A stretch of DNA of 64,000 nucleotides from CAZKCI01 sp964584165 (GCA_964584165.1 CAZOYW010000001.1:1-64000); one strand, 5' to 3'. Numbered from the stretch's first letter, positions 7,792 to 15,208 are shown. Translations and numbers: made by a program. The notes: generated by a model from the sequence alone, not told the origin.

Positions 7792-9339
7792 TCCCTTCTC
7801 GGGGATAAGGCGGGTGGGCCGGAACCCCTGGCTGTCGAACGGGGAATGCCCCCGCAGGTAATCCAAGAAGGCGTCGCGGAGGAGGATGCCCGTCTCCGTG
7901 GCGGCGCGCCCCCGGGCGAAAGCGTCGAAATAGTCCCCTCCCCCGGCCAGGAAGCCGTTGGTGGCGACCGTGTATTCCCGGGAATCCTCCGCCGGCTCGC
8001 CGCCGATCGCGAGGCTCCGCAGCCTCTGGCCGGCGGGCCGGCCGAGGTCATAGGCGGCGGTCAGCCCCGAGACCTGGATCATCCCCTTGCGAAGCGAGAG
8101 ACCCTGCTCCAGGACCTCCTTGATCCGCCTACCGGTCATCTTCATCAACACCACCTGGTCGGCGAAGGGGATCACTTCGAAGACGTCCCGGCGGGTGATC
8201 TCGCCCGCGAGAAGGGGAGCGCGTATCCCGTAGGCGTTCTGGAAGGCGACCTGGGCGCCCGTCGCCTCCCTCATGGCGTCGCAGATCAGATCGCCGAGGA
8301 GCGACTCCGCCCGGTCCGCCCCGACGATGTCCCCGATCGTGAGCCCGATCGCCTCCTCGAACCCCGCCCCCACCTCGGCCGCGATCCGGTCGAGGAGCCG
8401 GTCGACCGCGAGGTCCTTGGGGAGGGCGAGCTCGCGGTTGGCGAAGACCTGGTAGCGGTGGTCGCGGATCGCTCCCGTCCTCGGGTTGATCCAGAGGTCG
8501 AGCCGGCCGGCGGAGCGGCCGTAGCAGCCCGCCTGGCAAACCAGGGTTCCGCTCGGCCCCGCCCGGATCGGCTTTTCGATCAGGTCGTGGCTGTGCCCCC
8601 CGATGATCGCCGCGATCCCCTCCACCTCCTTGGCCAGCGCGATGTCCTCCTCCTTGCCCAGGTGGGAGAGGACGACGATCAGGCTGGCGCCGTCCTCCCG
8701 GAGGCGGTCCGCCGCGGCCCGCACCGCCGGCGCGGGCGGCTGGAAGACGACCTGGTCGACGTTGCGGGCCAGGGTGACCATCCCGGTCTCCGGGGTGACC
8801 ACCCCCACGATCCCGACCTTGATCCCTTGGGCCTCCAGGACGAGATCCGCTCGGGCGAAATCGAGCCCCTTCCCGGAGATCTTCCCGACGGCGTTCGCCG
8901 CCAGGAAGGGGAACGCAGCCCGCTTCGAGAGCTCGGCCAGGTTGAGGTAGCCGTCGTCGAACTCGTGGTTCCCGATCGTCATGGCGTCGTAGCCGACCGC
9001 GTTCATCAGGTCCACCACCGCCGCCCCCCGGGTCAGGTTCCCCTCCGGCGTCCCGGCATAGACGTCGCCGGCGTCGAGGAGGATGGTCGCGACCCCCTTC
9101 TCCTCGTTCTTCGCCCTCTGCTCCTTGACCCAGCTGGCGAAGACCGCGTAGCCGCCGGTGCGGATGGGCCAGCCCCGGACCTTCTCGGGGATGACGTGGC
9201 CGTGGAGGTCGTTGGTGTGGAGGATGGTGATCTGGACGAGGTCTTCCCGCCCGCAGCCCGGGGCGAGGAGGAGAAGAAGCGCCGCCAGGGGCAACCAGAG
9301 CGGGGCGGTGGCGCGGAGGAATGTCCCGATCTTCTTCAT
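7588..9339 (-). CDS. 5'-nucleotidase / 2',3'-cyclic phosphodiesterase-type lipoprotein
   Basis: The protein starts with a lipoprotein signal (LALLLLLAPGC; lipid-modified Cys expected). It carries all metallophosphatase motifs: ITILHTNDLHGH, DAGDVYAGTP, TIGNHEFDDG, VVLSHLG and GGHSHDL. A C-terminal 5_nucleotid_C domain follows (GDLICDAMREATGAQVAFQN ... VATNGFLAGGGDYF). It should release phosphate from nucleotides at the cell surface for salvage. The natural C-terminus seems to be near FRPTRLIPEKG (about 7800). The frame stays open to 7588, so the last about 70 residues are antisense to the STAS gene and probably not conserved. The start ATG at 9339 (MKKIG) directly precedes the signal. Confidence 0.85.
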   Translation of the reverse strand: MKKIGTFLRATAPLWLPLAALLLLLAPGCGREDLVQITILHTNDLHGHVIPEKVRGWPIRTGGYAVFASWVKEQRAKNEEKGVATILLDAGDVYAGTPEGNLTRGAAVVDLMNAVGYDAMTIGNHEFDDGYLNLAELSKRAAFPFLAANAVGKISGKGLDFARADLVLEAQGIKVGIVGVVTPETGMVTLARNVDQVVFQPPAPAVRAAADRLREDGASLIVVLSHLGKEEDIALAKEVEGIAAIIGGHSHDLIEKPIRAGPSGTLVCQAGCYGRSAGRLDLWINPRTGAIRDHRYQVFANRELALPKDLAVDRLLDRIAAEVGAGFEEAIGLTIGDIVGADRAESLLGDLICDAMREATGAQVAFQNAYGIRAPLLAGEITRRDVFEVIPFADQVVLMKMTGRRIKEVLEQGLSLRKGMIQVSGLTAAYDLGRPAGQRLRSLAIGGEPAEDSREYTVATNGFLAGGGDYFDAFARGRAATETGILLRDAFLDYLRGHSPFDSQGFRPTRLIPEKGSAGRQSLLRGGDRGDDHQLAVEARGAEDGGGFGGRVADRELPAPGAHLLLQGEDDPEPSRGDVVHAA

Positions 9340-9692
9340 CGGCGCGGGCCAGCGCCCGCGGTGGAACGCGGGCGAGAAGGACATCATACCTTGGCCCGCC
9401 TTCCCGCCGCAATCATTTGTCGGTCCCCGTCCCGGAGACTGGCCGGGGACTCGCCCGGTTCGGGCGCGTTGCAGGCCGCCTCTCCGCCACCGCTGAAGCT
9501 CCGGCGGACAAGTGTGAAGCGGCGATTTTTTCGATCAGGCCTACGCCCCCGCGTAACCGAATCATCACGGCGGCGGCCGGGATCATCTTGACCAGGACTT
9601 CTTTTTGCCGCATGTTTAATTTCTCGGGCGCCCTCGCGCCCCGGCCAGCGCAGGGGATCAAGCACGATCAGTTCGGCCTTAAAGGATGGCGA
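9340..9692. other. Spacer without a convincing gene
   Basis: I see no confident gene in these roughly 350 bases. A 66-codon minus-strand frame (9413-9613, starting MRQKEVLVKM) exists but has a weak ribosome site and no recognisable domain. The right half is moderately A/T-richer and may hold the promoter of the Imm5-like gene. Confidence 0.4.
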
Positions 9693-10220
9693 ATGGGGAT
9701 GCGGACCGTCTTCACCGAGAAGCGGGACCGGAGGCTGGTCACCGCGCGGCGCGGCGGCACCCTCCGGGACGCCGATCATCGCCTGCTCGCGGCCTGGGCG
9801 GCCGATTGCGCGCAGCGCGTCCTTAGCTTCTTCGAGCGAGCGCGTCCGGGCGACGACCGCCCGCGCCGGGCGGTCGAGCGGGCGCGCGCCTGGGCGCGGG
9901 GCGAGATCACGATGGCCCAGGCCCGCACGGCCGCCTTCGCCGCCCACGCCGCGGCCCGGGAGGCTTCCGGCGCGGCGAAGGAAGCGGCGCGGGCCGCCGC
10001 CCACGCCGCGGCGGTGGCCCACGTGGCCGAACACGAGCTCGGCGCGGCGGCCTACGCGATCCGGGCCGCGCGCGCGGCGGCGAGCGCGGACAAGCGCGAG
10101 GAAGCGGGACGCCGGGAGTGCCGCTGGCAGCGCGCGCGCCTCCCCGCCGGGATCCGGAGACTGGTGCTCGACGACCAGAAGCGGCGCAACGGGAAGTGCT
10201 GGTTCCTCTTCGATCGCTAG
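9693..10220 (+). CDS. Imm5-like putative immunity protein
   Basis: This 175-residue Ala/Arg-rich helical protein matches my memory of the 'putative immunity protein' (Imm5-like) family: LLAAWAADCAQRVLSFFE, RPGDDRPRRAVERARAWARG, AAFAAHAAAREA and AAHAAAVAHVAEHELGAAAYA. In other genomes such proteins are predicted to neutralise polymorphic toxins, but no toxin gene is adjacent here. AAGGAT upstream of the ATG at 9693 is a plausible ribosome site; a second in-frame ATG follows two codons later. It is one of the few + strand genes. Confidence 0.65.
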   Translation: MGMRTVFTEKRDRRLVTARRGGTLRDADHRLLAAWAADCAQRVLSFFERARPGDDRPRRAVERARAWARGEITMAQARTAAFAAHAAAREASGAAKEAARAAAHAAAVAHVAEHELGAAAYAIRAARAAASADKREEAGRRECRWQRARLPAGIRRLVLDDQKRRNGKCWFLFDR

Positions 10221-10230
10221 CCCGCTTTAT

Positions 10231-11358
10231 TCATGGATTGTCCCGGCGATACTCCTGCCCTGCCAGAAAGCCCCGCTGGTGAGCTTCCGTCCCACCACCT
10301 ATTGTCCCCATGAGACTGGTGAACCCGTCGAAGAATCCATGGGAAAAATCCTTTCGGAGGACGTCTTCATTGGCCCGATCTTGATCCGACAGAATACCAA
10401 AATGCCTATCCGCTAATCGCTCCACAACCACCGGAACAGGAGAAAGCTTATGCCGTGGCATAGCCGAAGGCGTGCTCGCGCTCTGACCTGCGGAGGTTAG
10501 GGGACTCCCCGGCGATGCTGGCGAAATCGGGCTTGGAGACGGCTGCGGCTGGGGTGGCCGACTCAATTGGCAAGTGTGCCGCTCGCCATGGAAGGGAGGA
10601 GGGCCTTCCTTTATTTCATCCCCATTCTCATTCCACCAGATGTGACTTACTGTCGTGAAATTGTGCCACTCGCTTTCCTCCCATTTTTGGCCATTTTGAT
10701 GCCACCAGGCAATCTTTCCATCCCCATTCCTGAATTGCAGCGTACTCTCCGTCTGTCCGCTCCAATACCAGGTGATGCCTTCCCATCCCGTTTCGGTTGT
10801 GAAATATGTCCTCTCTCGCTGCTTCTGCCCGTCCCAGTAATAAAAGCAGTCACGCACCGCCTCACCGCTGCGATAGTCCGTCTCCCCCTCTTTCTGTCCA
10901 TTCTCATGCCACCAATAAAACGTTCCTTCAGGTTTCAAGTTGCAGTACTGGCCGGCAAATTCCGCTTGCCCGTTCTCGTACCAGGCACTCCATTTCCCGT
11001 CCCTCTCGCCGTCGCGATATTCTCCCTCTTCTTGCATCTGTCCGTTCTCGTACCAATAGGTCCATTTCCCGTTCTGTTCGTTGTTGCGCCATTCGCCTTC
11101 TGACTTTGCATTTCCCTTTTCATACCATTCGACCCATCTCCCATCCCGCTTGCCTTCAAAATATTCGCCAGAGACTTTCTTCAGTCCATTCTCATGATAA
11201 GTGACCACGGTCCCCGTAAACGGGTCTTCCGAGCCGACTTCGTAGAAAATTCCATCCCGGGGAACTAACTGCTCAAAACCAATAATCTCTCTCCCCGGGG
11301 AACCCCCGATGGAGAGCATCGCCACAAGCATTCCCGGATAGATCATCCATCTCTTCAT
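10231..11358 (-). CDS. Exported MORN_2-repeat protein (YwqK-like)
   Basis: This 375-residue protein has a signal-like N-terminus (MKRWMIYPGMLVAMLSIGGSPG) and about nine MORN_2 repeats of roughly 23 residues with the core W/Y-x-E-N-G-Q (WYENGQAEFAGQY, WHENGQKEGETDY, WHQNGQKWEESEW). A Pro/Ser linker and a unique tail (about 310-375, RLADRHFGILSDQDRANED) follow. The repeats stack as a beta-sheet rod; databases often call them 'YwqK family antitoxin' without proof. Base composition is clearly lower in GC than the neighbours, which points to recent acquisition or a hypervariable locus. The start at 11358 is chosen to begin the hydrophobic leader. Confidence 0.75.
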   Translation of the reverse strand: MKRWMIYPGMLVAMLSIGGSPGREIIGFEQLVPRDGIFYEVGSEDPFTGTVVTYHENGLKKVSGEYFEGKRDGRWVEWYEKGNAKSEGEWRNNEQNGKWTYWYENGQMQEEGEYRDGERDGKWSAWYENGQAEFAGQYCNLKPEGTFYWWHENGQKEGETDYRSGEAVRDCFYYWDGQKQRERTYFTTETGWEGITWYWSGQTESTLQFRNGDGKIAWWHQNGQKWEESEWHNFTTVSHIWWNENGDEIKEGPPPFHGERHTCQLSRPPQPQPSPSPISPASPGSPLTSAGQSASTPSAMPRHKLSPVPVVVERLADRHFGILSDQDRANEDVLRKDFSHGFFDGFTSLMGTIGGGTEAHQRGFLAGQEYRRDNP

Positions 11359-11410
11359 CTTGTCGTTGCTTCGTGGCGTTGTGACCACTGGCGCGCCAAA
11401 AAATAAATAC

Positions 11411-11444
11411 CCGGCCGGACTTCTCTGTCCATAGCCGGGTCAAA
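11411..11444. terminator. Hairpin upstream of the MORN_2 gene
   Basis: ACCCGGC and GCCGGGT flank a GGAC/GTCC inner stem around TTCTCT. It lies in the leader of the MORN_2 gene and could terminate read-through from upstream or form a leader structure. No clear T-run follows. Confidence 0.35.
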
Positions 11445-11549
11445 ACCGCCAAACTTCTTGTCCCTCTCTTGCTCTCACGGCGCCGCTCGCCGGGGTTGAT
11501 CCGGCGAACCGTCACTAGAGATCATACCTCTTGGCCATGAAAGTCAATA

Positions 11550-11912
11550 TCACAGAGAGCGCTTATCCGCGCCCCTGATCAGGCCGCTTACCATTTTGGA
11601 GATCGCTTCCATCCTTTCCCGGAGCGACTGATGGGAGTCGTCATCGAGCAATCCTTGGCGATGACCAAGATCTAGGAGGGGAACGCATTCCAGGAGGGAT
11701 CCGCGAGCGATCGTGAAGAAATGGGTGCGATCGGCTTTTGTAAAGCGGCCGTTGCCTTCGGCGATATTGGCGGAGACAGAAGCCGCCGCCCGATTAAGCT
11801 GATCGGCGAGAAAATAGAAACCGCGAGGGAAAGTATTGGTCAAGGCTATGATCGCATCGGCGAAGGCGACGGATTCCTGGTAGACGCGGAGATTTTCGAA
11901 TAGGAAGGCCAT
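11550..11912 (-). CDS. Four-helix-bundle protein, S23/23S rRNA intervening-sequence family
   Basis: This 120-residue protein matches the S23 (23S rRNA IVP) family: FENLRVYQESVAFADAIIAL, LADQLNRAAASVSANIAEG, FFTIARGSLLECVPLLDLG and a last helix. The ANIAEGNGR turn is its strongest signature. The fold is shared with Avd, the accessory protein of diversity-generating retroelement reverse transcriptases; no reverse transcriptase is in view. The start at 11912 (MAFLFENL) matches normal family length. A frame extension to 11981 reads through the adjoining TCGATTG-word region, as at other word-repeat borders. A second member lies at 14193-15053. Confidence 0.85.
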   Translation of the reverse strand: MAFLFENLRVYQESVAFADAIIALTNTFPRGFYFLADQLNRAAASVSANIAEGNGRFTKADRTHFFTIARGSLLECVPLLDLGHRQGLLDDDSHQSLRERMEAISKMVSGLIRGADKRSL

Positions 11913-11929
11913 GACCGGGCTGGACTGAG

Positions 11930-12022
11930 TCTCGACAATCGATAACAGAAAATCGACCGCAATCGAACGAGGGTCTCGCAAATCTTTCGATTGCTCGACT
12001 CTCTATTGTTCGATTGCTCTAT
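11930..12022. repeat. Imperfect inverted word repeat, family J (TCGATTG)
   Basis: The left half carries CAATCGA-like words and the right half TCGATTG words (TTCGATTGCTCGA, TTGTTCGATTGCTC). It fills the spacer between the S23 gene and the terminator hairpin of tmRNA. It is weaker than the other families and lacks the G-first, C-second polarity. Confidence 0.5.
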
Positions 12023-12049
12023 TCAGGCCGTGCCTTGCACGGCCTGAAT
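12021..12049 (-). terminator. tmRNA terminator hairpin
   Basis: A perfect 13-bp stem (ATTCAGGCCGTGC / GCACGGCCTGAAT) with a CTT loop starts at the last tmRNA base. No strong T-run follows, but position and stability fit a 3' end structure. Confidence 0.7.
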
Positions 12050-12400
12050 GGAGGCGGGGGGAGTCGAACCCCCGTCCTGTGGCAAATCCCTCCGGTCGTC
12101 TACAGGCTTAGACGGTCTTTTGCGTTCGCCCCCGATAGCTCCGGCCGACAGGATCGGTCGGGGACTAACCACCGCGTGTCAATCTCGCCCCTTCCCCCGG
12201 CGATTCAGGGTTGGGACCAGCCCGCTTCCGTTCGCCCATCCCCGCCCCGCGGGCCGGACAGGGTGGACGTGGCGGCATTAAGCCGCCATTACAAACTGCT
12301 CATTGGCAGTTATCATTGTGCCAGGTGTTTAGAGAGGCCTCCCGGCAACCTCTGCCTGCGGAACCGGCTTCATCGCCCCAGTCGAAACCGTTTCGCCCCC
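12049..12400 (-). ncRNA. ssrA: tmRNA (transfer-messenger RNA)
   Basis: Read on the minus strand, the RNA starts GGGGGCG at 12400 and ends with the T-arm GGGGGTTCGACTCCCCC and CGCCTCCA at 12049, so the alanine-type acceptor stem closes with a G3-U70 wobble, the AlaRS identity element. The terminal CCA is not encoded. The tag reading frame ends at TAA (12278-12280) and reads ANEQFVMAA if resumption is at the GCC codon 12305-12307, preceded by TAACT. A single-piece molecule of about 352 nt with the usual pseudoknot-rich middle is implied. It rescues stalled ribosomes and tags peptides for proteolysis. The final VMAA replaces the commoner LAA-type end. Confidence 0.95.
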
Positions 12401-12427
12401 TTTTTATCTCCCGGTGGGAGATAAAAA
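12401..12427. terminator. Perfect palindrome abutting the tmRNA 5' end
   Basis: TTTTTATCTCCC, loop GGT, GGGAGATAAAAA: a perfect 12-bp stem with T-run and A-run ends. On the minus strand it lies downstream of the flavodoxin gene and directly against the mature tmRNA 5' end. It may terminate the flavodoxin mRNA or guide 5' processing. Confidence 0.6.
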
Positions 12428-12444
12428 GAATTATCAAAGAGCTT

Positions 12445-12476
12445 CTTTTCATTTTCCCAAGAGGAAAAATGAAAAG
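12445..12476. terminator. Second hairpin upstream of tmRNA
   Basis: CTTTTCATTTTCC and GGAAAAATGAAAAG pair with one bulged A around CAAGA. The arms resemble those of the palindromes at 7389 and 60710. Confidence 0.5.
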
Positions 12477-12636
12477 GGTAAACCAACAGCCGCCCATAAA
12501 CTAACCCATCGCCGGGCGAGATGCAAGGGCGGAGACCCAGGGGATGGACGGGATGGACGATACGGACTAAAAGGACGGCCCGGCCGAGCCGGTTGGGAGG
12601 AGCAGCCGAGGGCAAGAAACGGCTCGGTGAAAGCGA
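12477..12636. repeat. Spacer with a single-armed family C word repeat
   Basis: GGATGGACGGGATGGACGATACGGAC at about 12541-12575 consists of G-type family C words, written here in spaced units: GGATGGACG, GGATGGACG, ATACGGAC. No C-type partner arm follows. The rest shows no gene. Confidence 0.55.
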
Positions 12637-13185
12637 TCAGAGGGAGCGGCCCAGGGCGAAGGCTTCGGCCAGGAGCCGCCGGTCGGACCGGACCGCGCCT
12701 TTCCTCCCCGCGCCGGGGGCGAGTATCCGCCCGGCGAGTTCCATCTCGAGGTAGGCAAAAGACTTCTCGAACATCCCGATGAGCGGAAGGGCGGCGGAGG
12801 GATCCTTCTCCTCGAAGGGGACGGCGAGCGCCGCCTTTTTTCCGCGAATCAGGGCGCGGTGCTTCGGGGAGTTGAAGTAGACGAAACGGTCCAGGAAGGC
12901 CTTGCACAGGGCGGTGGGGCCATACCAGTAGACCGGTGTGCCGAAGACCAGGGCGGCGCTGGAGGCGATCTTCGGGTAGAGAGCGATCATATCGTCCTTC
13001 TTGGAGCATCCCCTCCCCCGCCAGCAGGCGTGGCAGCCGTCGCACTCGCCGATCCGGAGCTCGGCCAGGCGGACCAGCTCGGTCTCGGCGCCGGCGGCGA
13101 CGGCCCCTTCGAGTATCCCCGAGACGAGGATCTCGGTGTTGCCGTTCTTCCGCGGGCTGCCGACTATTCCCAGGATTCTTCTCAT
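12637..13185 (-). CDS. NADPH-dependent FMN reductase / flavodoxin-family protein
   Basis: This 182-residue protein has the flavodoxin-like start RRILGIVGSPRKNGNTEIL, whose phosphate-binding loop GSPRKNGNT holds FMN. It then shows two Cys (CDGCHACWRGRGC) and VFGTPVYWYG, as in the iron-sulfur flavoprotein/NADPH-FMN-reductase group (COG0655). The Cys set may carry an Fe-S cluster, although spacing differs from characterised ISF proteins. A redox role is likely. The ATG at 13185 is chosen; the longer frame to 13275 is encoded by GGACTT-type word repeats and gives a low-complexity SIWSISSIKS stretch. A second member is at 56462-57031. Confidence 0.85.
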   Translation of the reverse strand: MRRILGIVGSPRKNGNTEILVSGILEGAVAAGAETELVRLAELRIGECDGCHACWRGRGCSKKDDMIALYPKIASSAALVFGTPVYWYGPTALCKAFLDRFVYFNSPKHRALIRGKKAALAVPFEEKDPSAALPLIGMFEKSFAYLEMELAGRILAPGAGRKGAVRSDRRLLAEAFALGRSL

Positions 13186-13206
13186 GGCCGGCTGGAATTC
13201 TAACCT

Positions 13207-13308
13207 GATGGACTTGATGGACTTTATGGACGAGATGGACCAGATGGACGTGATGGAAGCGGCCGGACCTTTCAATCGTCCATTTTGTCCATGGAGTCCA
13301 TCGGGTCC
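13207..13308. repeat. Inverted word repeat, family C (ATGGACnnn)
   Basis: The left arm 13207-13256 has five ATGGACnnn words of 9 bp; the right arm 13277-13308 has GTCCAT words. The right arm encodes the C-terminus of the NADAR-like protein (DPMDSMDKMDD) and its stop codon. Confidence 0.85.
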
Positions 13309-14024
13309 TTCGCCGGCGAGTGCTCTTCGCGCAGCCGGTTTCTAATCTCGGTCAGGATGTCGTAGTAGCGCCAGGCGGCGGGAGGGTCGGGCTCCTGGTG
13401 ATGGTCCGGCTTCAGAACCAGATCGCCGGTGGAGAGAAGGACCTTCTTCACCTCGGGGTTCTGGCGGACCTTTTCCCAGGTCGCTTCCACGATCAGGCGG
13501 TAGTGCTCACCCGGATCGATCGGACGGTAGGGGAACTGGCGCCCCTCGAACGACACCCAGTCGATCCCCATCGTCTTCATGTTCTCGCTGGCCAGGTTCC
13601 CCGCTTCCTTGCCCTCGAAACTGACGAGCCCCGCCACCTCCTCTCGGGTGTATTTCCAGGTCAAGCCGGCGAAGGTCGCCCGCGGATCGTCGGGCGACTC
13701 GGGGTATTTCATCATCTGCCAGAAACCCTCCAGGCTCGCGTAGCGCTTGCCCCGGAACTCGAACGGCGTGGCGGCGAAGTTGGAGAGGAGGCCAAGCTCG
13801 TTCCGCTTGGAGAGGATAACCTCCCCGGGACCGGCCGCCTGGGGGAGGATCTCCCAGGCCGGAGCCCCCTCGGCGGAGACCGGGGCCCACCAGCGGCCGG
13901 GATAGCGAGAGTCGCGCACGATTCCGTCCTGGGGTGACGCATCCGCCGGCTGGCGCTCTTGACACCCCGCGCCGGGAAACAGCGCCAGCGCCAGGACGGA
14001 GGCCATCGCGGACGCGATCCTCAT
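13272..14024 (-). CDS. NADAR-like (DUF1768) domain lipoprotein
   Basis: The N-terminus is a lipoprotein signal (MRIASAMASVLALALFPGAGC). From about residue 70, LGLLSNFAATPFEFRGKRYASLEGFWQMMKY resembles the opening of NADAR domains (listed as two parts: LSNFAATPFEF and LEGFWQMMK). NADAR enzymes cleave N-glycosidic bonds in riboflavin intermediates or ADP-ribose. A lipid-anchored, extracytoplasmic version would be unusual. Residues near the end (GEHYRLIVEATWEKVRQNPE) fit the last helix of the family. The final eleven residues, DPMDSMDKMDD, are written by the neighbouring family C word repeat, which also gives the stop. The start at 14024 is set by the signal peptide. Confidence 0.7.
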   Translation of the reverse strand: MRIASAMASVLALALFPGAGCQERQPADASPQDGIVRDSRYPGRWWAPVSAEGAPAWEILPQAAGPGEVILSKRNELGLLSNFAATPFEFRGKRYASLEGFWQMMKYPESPDDPRATFAGLTWKYTREEVAGLVSFEGKEAGNLASENMKTMGIDWVSFEGRQFPYRPIDPGEHYRLIVEATWEKVRQNPEVKKVLLSTGDLVLKPDHHQEPDPPAAWRYYDILTEIRNRLREEHSPAKDPMDSMDKMDD

Positions 14025-14120
14025 GCCGCATTTTACCTCATCGGGGGCGAGAATGTGAGTGACGAAAAAATCATGCAAGAAAACCCCGGCGAGAACTGTC
14101 CTTATCTATGGCGAGGAAGT

Positions 14121-14185
14121 GATGGACGGTATGGACGAGATGGACGGTATGGACAAGATGGACAAAATGGACAAGACGGACGAAA
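14121..14185. repeat. Single-armed word repeat, family C
   Basis: Seven ATGGACnnn words (ATGGACGGT, ATGGACGAG, ATGGACAAG and similar) end 8 nt before the start of the four-helix-bundle gene. The complementary arm is found only inside that gene. Confidence 0.8.
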
Positions 14186-14192
14186 TTGACCT

Positions 14193-15053
14193 ATGACCGA
14201 CCCGGGTTATCGCGAACCGCTGATACCGAAACACGACGGCTACCGGAAGCTCGTGGGCTTCCAGATCGCCCAGCTGGTCTACGACCTCACAGTCCGTTTC
14301 TGCGAGCGTTACGTCGAGAGGATGAGCCGCACGCGCGACCAGATGGTCCAGGCCGCCCGCTCCGGCGTGCAGAACATCGCCGAGGGGTCCCAGGCGAGCG
14401 GGACCTCCCGAAAAACTGAGCTAAAACTTACCAGCGTGGCCCGGGCGAGCCTGGAGGAGCTGCGCCTGGACTACGAGGATTTTCTCCGCCAGCACGGCCT
14501 TAAGCTCTGGCGGCGGGACGACCCGCGCCGGGCCGACCTGGTGGCGCGAAGATGCGCCACGGCGGATGCGGTGGCGGCGTGGGTGAGGGAGAAGGCGCGG
14601 GAGGAACGGGCGGGAAAGGATGGACTATATGGACGATATGGACGTTATGGACGAGATGGACATAAAAAAAACCCTCCGCAGCCCGGCCCATCCCTATCGC
14701 CCATTCCGCCCATGCCGCCCATATCGCCCATGCAGCCCATATCGCCCATAACGTCCATATCGTCCATACCGCCCATATCGCCCATGCCGCCCTTATCGCC
14801 CATGCCGCCATTAGCACCCATGCCACCCTTATCGCCCAGGCCGCCCTTAGCGCCCATGCCGCCCATATCGCCCAGGCCGCCCTTATCGCCCATGCCGCCC
14901 TTAGCGCCCATAACGTCCATGACGTCCATACCGTCCATATCGTCCATGCCGTTCATGAAGTCCCTGCCGCCCATCGAGTCCGCCTATCCCGGGCTATCGG
15001 CCAACGCGGCCCTCGTCCTGATCGGAGTGGCGGTCTCGCTCCTCGACCGCTAG
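14193..15053 (+). CDS. Four-helix-bundle protein with internal word-repeat tract and suffix domain
   Basis: Residues 1-130 are an S23-type four-helix bundle (YRKLVGFQIAQLVYDLTV, RSGVQNIAEGSQASGTSRK, RASLEELRLDYEDFL). Residues about 143-155 (GLYGRYGRYGRDG) are encoded by G-type family C words. Residues about 165-258 are encoded by some thirty C-type words of 9 bp and read SPMPPLAPMPPLS. The last about 30 residues (ESAYPGLSANAALVL then IGVAVSLLDR) match what I recall as the 'four helix bundle suffix domain'. The inverted word repeat is therefore carried inside one gene while the frame stays open to a conserved end. It lies between single-armed and inverted repeats. The fold is shared with Avd of diversity-generating retroelements; the role is unknown. 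Confidence 0.8.
   Translation: MTDPGYREPLIPKHDGYRKLVGFQIAQLVYDLTVRFCERYVERMSRTRDQMVQAARSGVQNIAEGSQASGTSRKTELKLTSVARASLEELRLDYEDFLRQHGLKLWRRDDPRRADLVARRCATADAVAAWVREKAREERAGKDGLYGRYGRYGRDGHKKNPPQPGPSLSPIPPMPPISPMQPISPITSISSIPPISPMPPLSPMPPLAPMPPLSPRPPLAPMPPISPRPPLSPMPPLAPITSMTSIPSISSMPFMKSLPPIESAYPGLSANAALVLIGVAVSLLDR
14618..14972. repeat. Inverted word repeat, family C, inside a coding region
   Basis: The left arm (about 14618-14672) has four ATGGACnnn words. The right arm (about 14691-14972) has around thirty 9-bp words of types CCCATATCG, CCCATGCCG, CCCTTAGCG and GTCCATATC. The 9-bp period preserves the reading frame of the four-helix-bundle gene. The outer parts use GTCCAT and the middle has drifted to GCCCAT. 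Confidence 0.9.
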
Positions 15054-15140
15054 ATCGCTTCACTGGCCCGAAGCTTTGCAAGAGAAGGCGGCTTCACCGA
15101 GAGGCTCTATCGGACGAGGCAGAAGGCCCGGCGTTCTCAA

Positions 15141-15208
15141 CAGACGATTGAATAGGATGGAATAGGATACTACCGACCAGCCAAGCCCATCTTATTCAAT
15201 CGTCTGCT
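15141..15208. terminator. Inverted word repeat, family I (GAATAGGAT), at a convergent junction
   Basis: CAGACGATTGAATAGGATGG and CCATCTTATTCAATCGTCTG pair over 20 bp with one mismatch. It separates the four-helix-bundle gene (+) from the BtpA gene (minus), so a bidirectional terminator role is likely. Confidence 0.75.

Noticed and set aside
9413..9613. Small minus-strand ORF of 66 codons (MRQKEVLVKM...)
   Set aside because: Weak ribosome site and no recognisable homology; kept only as a remark in the spacer entry.
14618..14972. Possible CRISPR array
   Set aside because: Units are 9 bp, contiguous and without unique spacers; the tract is coding and belongs to word family C.
11550..15053. A complete diversity-generating retroelement
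   Set aside because: The Avd-like fold is present but no reverse transcriptase, template repeat or variable repeat with A-specific changes was seen in the window.
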